This document shows, in pieces, positions 36,601-41,389 of a stretch of 41,389 nt of DNA. This DNA is from Pediococcus stilesii (GTDB taxonomy: Bacteria > Bacillota > Bacilli > Lactobacillales > Lactobacillaceae). Position 1 is the first letter of the stretch; each line of letters opens with the position of its first letter. The stretch spans positions 1 through 41,389 of the forward strand of contig NZ_JQBX01000015.1 in assembly GCF_001437075.1 (NCBI RefSeq). Reading direction: 5' to 3'. Below the pieces are notes generated by a model. It did no database searches, had not been told where the DNA came from, and worked only from the letters and a program-made list of their open reading frames with translations. Made by a program: the position numbers and the translations under genes.

Positions 36601-37322
36601 TTGTTTTCAATTTGGCGTTTCAAACGATTAACCTCGTTGACTTTAAGTGCACGCCATTTTCCAGATTGAACGCCATCAATAGTCAAAAAGGAATAGCTAT
36701 CCCGACGTAGTTTTGCTACAGGGTGACCGATTGCCATAAACATATTTTTCACTTGGTGATTTCTACCTTCATGAATGGTAAGTTGTACTAAAGATGTCTT
36801 TTTTTCGTCATCAGTGCTGATTAGTTTTGCCTTTGCCTTAGCGGTCTTTTTATGGTCAATTACGATTCCGTTTTCAAGCTTTTTAAGATCAGCACCATTC
36901 ACGATACCCTTTACCTTTGCAGTATAGTTCTTTTCAAACTTAAATTTGGGGTGTGTCAGTCCATTCGCTAGAGCACCATCGTTCGTCATTAAAACTGCCC
37001 CCGATGTATCGTAATCCAGTCTTCCTACTGGATAAATGCGTTCCGTTACATCTGGGAAAAAGTCCATTACTGTTTTTCGATTTTTATCATCGCGGGCAGA
37101 AGTAATAACTCCGCGTGGTTTGTTTAATAGAAAATACACAACCTTCTCACGCTGAACAGGAACCCCATCGACTTCAATTTCATCATGGTTAGAAACCTTC
37201 GTACCTAATTGCTTAATAACCTCACCATTAACTCGAACATGCCCTTCACTAATGAGCTTTTCTGATTTTCTGCGAGACGCTACACCAGCTTCCGCCATAA
37301 CTTTTTGCAATCTTTCTTCCAT
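36597..37322 (-). CDS. rluB: Pseudouridine synthase RluB type
   Basis: A 241-residue enzyme that isomerises a uridine in 23S rRNA. An S4 RNA-binding domain (1-60, LQKVMAEAGVASRRKSEKLI) precedes the RsuA-type catalytic domain with the catalytic Asp103 in YPVGRLDYDTSGAVLMTND, and the KNYTAKVKG and LTIHEGRNHQVKNMFMAIG motifs. ATG shares its first base with the scpB stop (TAATG). The position after scpAB is conserved in Firmicutes. Confidence 0.95.
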   Translation of the reverse strand: MEERLQKVMAEAGVASRRKSEKLISEGHVRVNGEVIKQLGTKVSNHDEIEVDGVPVQREKVVYFLLNKPRGVITSARDDKNRKTVMDFFPDVTERIYPVGRLDYDTSGAVLMTNDGALANGLTHPKFKFEKNYTAKVKGIVNGADLKKLENGIVIDHKKTAKAKAKLISTDDEKKTSLVQLTIHEGRNHQVKNMFMAIGHPVAKLRRDSYSFLTIDGVQSGKWRALKVNEVNRLKRQIENK

Positions 37323-37912
37323 TAATTTTCTCCATCATTTATATTCATTTTCGACTCGAACTCTTTTAAAAATAAGTCCTCTTCTTGATCCTGATCACTT
37401 GAAACTGAGTTTTCCAACTTTGGTAACTCATCAATATTTTTCAATCCGAAGTAATCTAGAAACTCCGCGGTTGTTGCATATGTTTTAGGTCGACCGGGCT
37501 CGTTTAAACGCCCAGCAACCTTAATTAGGTTTCTTAAAACTAAATTTTGGATTGTTGTACCGCTATGCACCCCCCGAACCTCATCAATTTCAATCCGGGT
37601 AATTGGTTGACGATAAGCAATAATTGCTAGAATTTCCAAAGCGGCAGCTGAAAGACCTGATCTGTTAGATTGATCAAAATATTTTTTTAAAACTTTAGAC
37701 AGCTCAGGTTTAGTCACTAATTTATACGTGCCACCCGTTTGAATTAACATTAAAGCCGTTCGTTTATCTTTCGCATATCGCTCAGCTAGATCGTCTAATA
37801 TGGTTGAAATCGCAGGCCGAGCATAGCCAGTAATCTCTGCAAGACTTTCAACTGACACTCCTTCAGAACCTACGATAAAAAGAAGTGCCTCAACTTGTTG
37901 TTCATTGTTCAT
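37322..37912 (-). CDS. scpB: Segregation and condensation protein B
   Basis: A 196-residue subunit of the SMC-ScpAB condensin complex. It consists of two winged-helix domains (EQQVEALLFIVGSEGVSVES, then LSAAALEILAIIAYRQPITR, IEIDEVRGVHSGTTIQNLVL) and a helical acidic C-terminus. GRLNEPGRPKTYATTAEFLD is a strong family signature. Start and stop codons overlap the neighbours as TAATG on both sides, so scpA-scpB-rluB are translationally coupled. Confidence 0.96.
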   Translation of the reverse strand: MNNEQQVEALLFIVGSEGVSVESLAEITGYARPAISTILDDLAERYAKDKRTALMLIQTGGTYKLVTKPELSKVLKKYFDQSNRSGLSAAALEILAIIAYRQPITRIEIDEVRGVHSGTTIQNLVLRNLIKVAGRLNEPGRPKTYATTAEFLDYFGLKNIDELPKLENSVSSDQDQEEDLFLKEFESKMNINDGEN

Positions 37913-38640
37913 TAAACTTCACCCAACTTAACTTTTATCGATTGTTCAGATGCCTCTTGCTCTAGTAAAATTTGATGGTTTTTAGCAAGTTCTAAAATTG
38001 CCATAAAGGTTGTTACGATTAATTCCTTATCTGCCTGGAATTTGAATAGGTCCTCAAAAAGACACGTCCCTAGCTCCTGAAGTTTTGCTTTTATTTCAAT
38101 AATTCGCTCTTCAATTGAAATTCCTTCGGCACGAACCTTTTTAAACGCTGGTTCCATCAATGCCTGACGCGCTAAAACCTTTTGCAAGGCTCCTTGCAGA
38201 TCATCAACTGTAATCCCCGGTGCTAACCGAGATGACGTTGACGGATCTTCATCCATCGCAGGTCGAGAAAAAGATTTTTGACGATCGTTTTCCAATAATT
38301 TCAGTTCTTCAGAAGCTTCCTTAAAAATTTGATATTCAAGTAGACGATCGACTAAATCAGTTCTTGGATCATCTTCTTCAATTAATTCTTCGTCATTTGG
38401 TAATAGCATTTTCCCTTTAATTTCAGTTAATTTAGCAGCCATTACTAAGTATTCTCCCGCAATATTCAGTAATAGTAACTTTTGTGAGTGTAGATATTCC
38501 AAATATTGGCTGGTTATTTCTGAAATTTTGATATCATAAATGCTCATTTTTGATTGACGAATTAGGTGCAGTAACAAGTCTAACGGTCCTTCGAACTCAT
38601 CGAGTTTTACACTGGGTAAGTTATACGCTTTAGTCTTCAT
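37912..38640 (-). CDS. scpA: Segregation and condensation protein A
   Basis: A 242-residue kleisin that links the SMC heads with ScpB in chromosome segregation. The N-terminal domain begins VKLDEFEGPLDLLLHLIRQS and YDIKISEITSQYLEYLH, as usual; the middle has the acidic PNDEELIEEDDPRTDLVDRL region; the C-terminal winged helix (LIVTTFMAILELAKNHQILL) contacts the SMC ATPase head. The ORF overlaps ribT by 11 bases. No smc gene is in the window. Confidence 0.96.
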   Translation of the reverse strand: MKTKAYNLPSVKLDEFEGPLDLLLHLIRQSKMSIYDIKISEITSQYLEYLHSQKLLLLNIAGEYLVMAAKLTEIKGKMLLPNDEELIEEDDPRTDLVDRLLEYQIFKEASEELKLLENDRQKSFSRPAMDEDPSTSSRLAPGITVDDLQGALQKVLARQALMEPAFKKVRAEGISIEERIIEIKAKLQELGTCLFEDLFKFQADKELIVTTFMAILELAKNHQILLEQEASEQSIKVKLGEV

Positions 38641-38989
38641 TTACCTGCCCCATTTCAAAACGTTCAATAATTGCGCTTGTTTTTAAGGATCCCATTATCC
38701 GACGATCAGGATAGATCGATTTTAAAGAACGTATTATTTCATTTTCATTAAAAACTGTCTCTTCGTTAGCAATAAAAGCCATCCGTTCAATGACCAAACA
38801 GTCCTCTTCTAGAATAATCATAACAATTCCAATATAGGTACCATTTCTACGTTCTAAGTAAATTTGCCGATTTTTTTTACTAAATCGCCCCAATACCAGT
38901 TGAACGACCTCAATCGTATTGAACTCCTTAACCATTGAAAGAAGCCCCATTGCAATTTGCTTTTTTGATTCAGAATACTTTACTAACAT
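38630..38989 (-). CDS. ribT: RibT-like GNAT acetyltransferase
   Basis: A 119-residue protein. Start ATG 38989 (MLVKYSESKKQIAMGLLSMV) has AAGGAG seven bases upstream; the open frame reaching to 39094 lies in xerD. It has the GNAT layout in short form (NRQIYLERRNGTYIGIVMII, LVIERMAFIANEET) and matches B. subtilis RibT, the last gene of that riboflavin operon, next to scpA. Here no riboflavin genes are present, but the neighbour scpA is retained. Enzyme substrate is unknown. Confidence 0.78.
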   Translation of the reverse strand: MLVKYSESKKQIAMGLLSMVKEFNTIEVVQLVLGRFSKKNRQIYLERRNGTYIGIVMIILEEDCLVIERMAFIANEETVFNENEIIRSLKSIYPDRRIMGSLKTSAIIERFEMGQVNED

Positions 38990-39005
38990 ACTGCTCCTTA
39001 ATAAC

Positions 39006-39893
39006 TTATGCTCTTGGATGATACTTATCATACACATCGACCAACCGTTGACGTGTGATATGTGTATAAATTTGAGTTGTTGAAATGTCCGCATGTCCTA
39101 ATAGCTCTTGTACAATCCTTAAATCAGCGCCATTTTCAAGTAAATGCGTTGCAAATGAATGTCGAAGAGTATGCGGTGTTATATTTTTTTCAATCCCAGC
39201 CTTTTTAACCTGATTTTTTAAGTTTTTCCAAACTCCTTGTCGAGTTAGTGGCCTTCCGTGCTGATTCAAAAATATCTCATTATAATTTTTATTTCCTAAC
39301 AATTCTTGCCGAGCACCATTAATGTAACGATTAAGCCACTTTATTGCAACATCTCCAATTGGAATAATCCTCTTCTTATTTCCTTTTCCGAGAGTCTCGA
39401 TTAATCCCATTTCCAAATGTAGTTCATTTAAATTTAGAGAAATTAATTCACTAACCCGTAAACCGGTCGCATACATCACTTCTAAGATCGTCCGATCCCT
39501 GATCCCAAGAGGTTCATTCGTATTCGGAACTTGAAGTAATTTTTCAACTTCCGCCGTTGTAAGAACCGAGGGAAGATGATGTGCACTTTTAGGCGGATCT
39601 ATATTAGTCATCGGATCAAATTCAATTTGTTCAGTAATCAATAAATACTTAAAAAATTTTCTCAAACTCGAAATTGTATGAATTGAAGAGCTTCTCGCTC
39701 GACCAGCTTTTTTTAAATCGTTTAGATAATCTAAAATAGTATAGCGATCAACATCCGTTATATTTTCAATACTAACTTGATTTAAATAATCTGCTAGTCT
39801 TTTTAATTCCTGACGATAGCTAATGATTGTATTATCTGACAAACCCCTCTCAACTTTTAGAGAATGGAGATAATCATTTATCAGATCATTCAT
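39006..39893 (-). CDS. xerD: Site-specific tyrosine recombinase XerD
   Basis: A 295-residue recombinase that resolves chromosome dimers at dif. All catalytic residues are seen: Arg146 (ATGLRVSEL), Lys near 170 (LGKGNKKR), His241 and Arg244 (HTLRHSFATHLL), His267 (LLGHADIS) and Tyr276 (TQIYTHI). N-terminal SAM-like domain 1-100. It contrasts with the truncated mobile integrase at 126-1097. It lies three bases downstream of the S1 protein gene. Confidence 0.95.
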   Translation of the reverse strand: MNDLINDYLHSLKVERGLSDNTIISYRQELKRLADYLNQVSIENITDVDRYTILDYLNDLKKAGRARSSSIHTISSLRKFFKYLLITEQIEFDPMTNIDPPKSAHHLPSVLTTAEVEKLLQVPNTNEPLGIRDRTILEVMYATGLRVSELISLNLNELHLEMGLIETLGKGNKKRIIPIGDVAIKWLNRYINGARQELLGNKNYNEIFLNQHGRPLTRQGVWKNLKNQVKKAGIEKNITPHTLRHSFATHLLENGADLRIVQELLGHADISTTQIYTHITRQRLVDVYDKYHPRA

Positions 39894-39896
39894 CTC

Positions 39897-40763
39897 CTAC
39901 TTCTCCTTTAGGAAAATTCCATCAGCCGTTTGCTTAATTACGCCTGCTTTTAAAAGATGTCCTAAAGCCATTTTAAAACGACCTTTGCTAATGCCAAACT
40001 GTTTCTTAATTGACTCAGGGTTACTTTTATCGTTAAACGGCAATGATTTTTCGGTGGTATGCTCTACCATTGCTAAAATCATCGCTGCATCATCGCCCAG
40101 AGCTTCATAATTTCGTGGCTTTAAGGACAAGTTCAGCGTCCCATCTGGATGAACACCGATTACACGAGCATTTAATTGTTCCCCGAGACGTGGTTCACGA
40201 TCCCTCTCAGAAGCGTGGATGAAGCCCAGATTAAAATTAGTTGTCAGTACTAAAGTTCCAGCCATCTTTAACCTGAAAGCCGTGGCTTTTACGTTTTTAT
40301 TAACCATCGACTTCGAAGCACGAACTGAAATAGCTTTAAAGACTTCAGAATCCGCAGGGTGAGCCCACATTCGCTCTTTTTTATCAACTGATAAATACAC
40401 TAAAATTTGATCACCAGAATGTGGCCAAATGCTAGTTTCGGTTGGTAATTCATCAAGTGAAATCACAACGTCCTTGTCTGGTAATCCGACATCCACAAAA
40501 ACACCTAAATCTTTTCGTGTTTTAACCACAGTCCCCCAACCGTACTTTCCTGAAGTAGCTTTTGGTTGAACCCGCGTCATTTGTCGTTCGTGATTAGCAT
40601 TTTCATACACAAAGCCACCAAATAAACTTCCATTTTTAAGAGGCTTTTTAATTTCTTTTTTATCTAACTTATAGGTTAAGCCATCTTCTAGCTGAACAAA
40701 ATAAAAATTGCTATTCTCATCGATAACCTTACCTTTTGCAACTTGTCCTAATAATGTACTCAT
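39897..40763 (-). CDS. cvfB: CvfB-family S1 RNA-binding protein
   Basis: A 288-residue protein with three S1-like domains and a C-terminal winged helix, like CvfB (YitL). Start ATG 40763 (MSTLLGQVAKGKVIDENSNF) follows GGGTGA. Domains: about 1-65; 65-140 (GKYGWGTVVKTRKDLGVFVD, VGLPDKDVVISLDELP); 140-220 (ASERDREPRLGEQLNARVIG); winged helix from 225 with KKQFGISKGRFKMALGHLLK. In staphylococci it affects virulence regulators; its RNA targets here are unknown. It is followed directly by xerD. Confidence 0.9.
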   Translation of the reverse strand: MSTLLGQVAKGKVIDENSNFYFVQLEDGLTYKLDKKEIKKPLKNGSLFGGFVYENANHERQMTRVQPKATSGKYGWGTVVKTRKDLGVFVDVGLPDKDVVISLDELPTETSIWPHSGDQILVYLSVDKKERMWAHPADSEVFKAISVRASKSMVNKNVKATAFRLKMAGTLVLTTNFNLGFIHASERDREPRLGEQLNARVIGVHPDGTLNLSLKPRNYEALGDDAAMILAMVEHTTEKSLPFNDKSNPESIKKQFGISKGRFKMALGHLLKAGVIKQTADGIFLKEK

Positions 40764-40775
40764 TTTTTCACCCAT

Positions 40776-41234
40776 TTATTTAATTTGAATTTGAAGAAGC
40801 TGAATAATAATATATGCAATTCCCGATGCAATAATTGGTCCTGCAGCGATACCATTCATAAATACCACACCGATGATGGTTCCCATAACTAACGCAACGG
40901 TCACTTCGGGACTTGCCGATAAGAAACCTACACCTTGATACGAAAGCAATGATACCAAGATTCCACAGGCAACCGCAATCCAACCGACCGGTGATTTAAA
41001 GGCACTTATTAGATCCATGATTCCAACCCTACCAGTAGCAATCGGAATTAAAATCGTAATTGAAATCAGCGTTACACCCCAATTAATTCCTTGTTTCTCA
41101 ATAAGAGGAAAAAGACGTTGTGAATATGGCAATATTTTTAAAATTAAGACGACAACCGCCGCAATAATCAAGGATTGATTTTTCCCCAAAAAAGCGACCA
41201 CTAAAATCCCAATTAAAAATAACCAGCTCTCCAT
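40776..41234 (-). CDS. UPF0756 (DUF441) membrane protein
   Basis: A 152-residue protein with about four membrane helices, starting ATG 41234 ([20 protein letters not shown]), with AGGAGGA upstream. Family features are the Gly-rich [20 protein letters not shown] and [37 protein letters not shown]. The function is unknown for this Firmicute family. It is the first gene of the long minus-strand block; a TATAAT -10 lies at 41274-41269 without a good -35. Confidence 0.88.
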   Translation of the reverse strand: MESWLFLIGILVVAFLGKNQSLIIAAVVVLILKILPYSQRLFPLIEKQGINWGVTLISITILIPIATGRVGIMDLISAFKSPVGWIAVACGILVSLLSYQGVGFLSASPEVTVALVMGTIIGVVFMNGIAAGPIIASGIAYIIIQLLQIQIK

Positions 41235-41268
41235 TTTAATTCCTCCTGCACTTGGTTTACATAAAACC

Positions 41269-41274
41269 ATTATA
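41269..41274 (-). promoter_or_regulatory. Candidate -10 box of the UPF0756-cvfB-xerD block
   Basis: A perfect TATAAT on the minus strand, about 35 bases before the UPF0756 start. The -35 region at the usual spacing is poor (ATGCAA), so this is a weak call. Confidence 0.4.
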
Positions 41275-41364
41275 AGCGAAATTTACTCGTTTTGCATTAA
41301 CATTAGCGAATCAAAACAATTAAAACGTTTCATTGCAAAGAAACACCGTTGCCCATAAAAAAAG

Positions 41365-41387
41365 GGCTGTACAATATTTGGTGTGAT
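41365..41387. repeat. Right copy of the 23-bp terminal inverted repeat
   Basis: Exact reverse complement of positions 1-23, preceded by a run of seven A and GG. The tip again faces the interior of the window. Sequence stops two bases later, so the element that bears this end lies outside. With the left copy this indicates that both ends of the window abut copies of one insertion sequence. Confidence 0.7.
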
Positions 41388-41389
41388 AG

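Noticed and set aside
41318-41336. AAACGTTT palindrome resembling a catabolite-response element
   Set aside because: The central CG is one position off the cre consensus and the outer bases do not fit.
1-41389. CRISPR array, rRNA, complete tRNA, complete transposase
   Set aside because: I looked for direct repeats with spacers, conserved RNA sequences and transposase motifs and saw none.

Overview
The window is AT-rich DNA from a low-GC Gram-positive bacterium, almost certainly a member of the Lactobacillaceae. The evidence is the AAGGAGG-type ribosome sites, a 316-residue thymidylate synthase of the Lactobacillus casei type, WxL/DUF916 cell-surface genes with an Mga-like regulator, a fused glutamine-binding-protein/permease gene, nucleoside deoxyribosyltransferase, and the Firmicute block xerD-ribT-scpA-scpB-rluB-ypbB-recQ-cmk-rpsA-der-hup. 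I cannot fix the genus. Both ends carry the same 23-bp sequence in inverted orientation, as if the window were a contig bounded by two copies of one insertion sequence.

Layout. (1) 1-4.9 kb, plus strand, mobile debris: a broken tyrosine integrase, a 1-kb graveyard of phage-like gene fragments, an intact coiled-coil DUF4041/T5orf172 protein of the GIY-YIG superfamily, and a secreted NucA/EndA-type nuclease followed by a T-arm-like hairpin. (2) 5.1-7.8 kb: pgpA, and a marR/DHA2-efflux divergent pair with a clear promoter and candidate operator. (3) 7.9-13.6 kb: a WxL cell-surface operon in which all three genes are inactivated (nonsense codon, frameshifts, lost start) beside an intact Mga-like regulator, then a frameshifted pyridoxamine-phosphate-oxidase-like gene and an intact NhaC antiporter. 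(4) 15-26.4 kb, minus strand: ctpA-yozE-ypmS-ypmR, degV, glnHP-glnQ behind a consensus GlnR/TnrA box, then cca-ABC-F-thyA-dfrA. (5) 26.4-27.4 kb: a YitT-family membrane protein, the only plus-strand gene in the right half. (6) 27.4-41.3 kb, minus strand: housekeeping genes, namely a UPF0756 protein, cvfB, xerD, ribT, scpA, scpB, rluB, ypbB, recQ, a LysM protein, cmk, rpsA, der, hup, a TPR protein, a small unknown gene that may start at ATT, and nucleoside deoxyribosyltransferase.

Functional links: scpA/scpB and xerD serve chromosome segregation and dimer resolution; thyA, dfrA and the deoxyribosyltransferase serve thymidylate/nucleotide supply; cmk, rpsA, der, hup and rluB serve nucleotide supply, translation, ribosome assembly and nucleoid structure. 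The housekeeping genes are all open while the lesions cluster in 0-2 kb and 7.9-13.6 kb, which argues for real gene decay rather than poor sequence. I found no CRISPR array, no complete tRNA or rRNA gene and no complete transposase. I did not find a convincing new multi-gene system. The best candidates for a second look are the decayed WxL locus, the DUF4041/T5orf172 protein in prophage debris, the possible ATT start, and the GlnR box.
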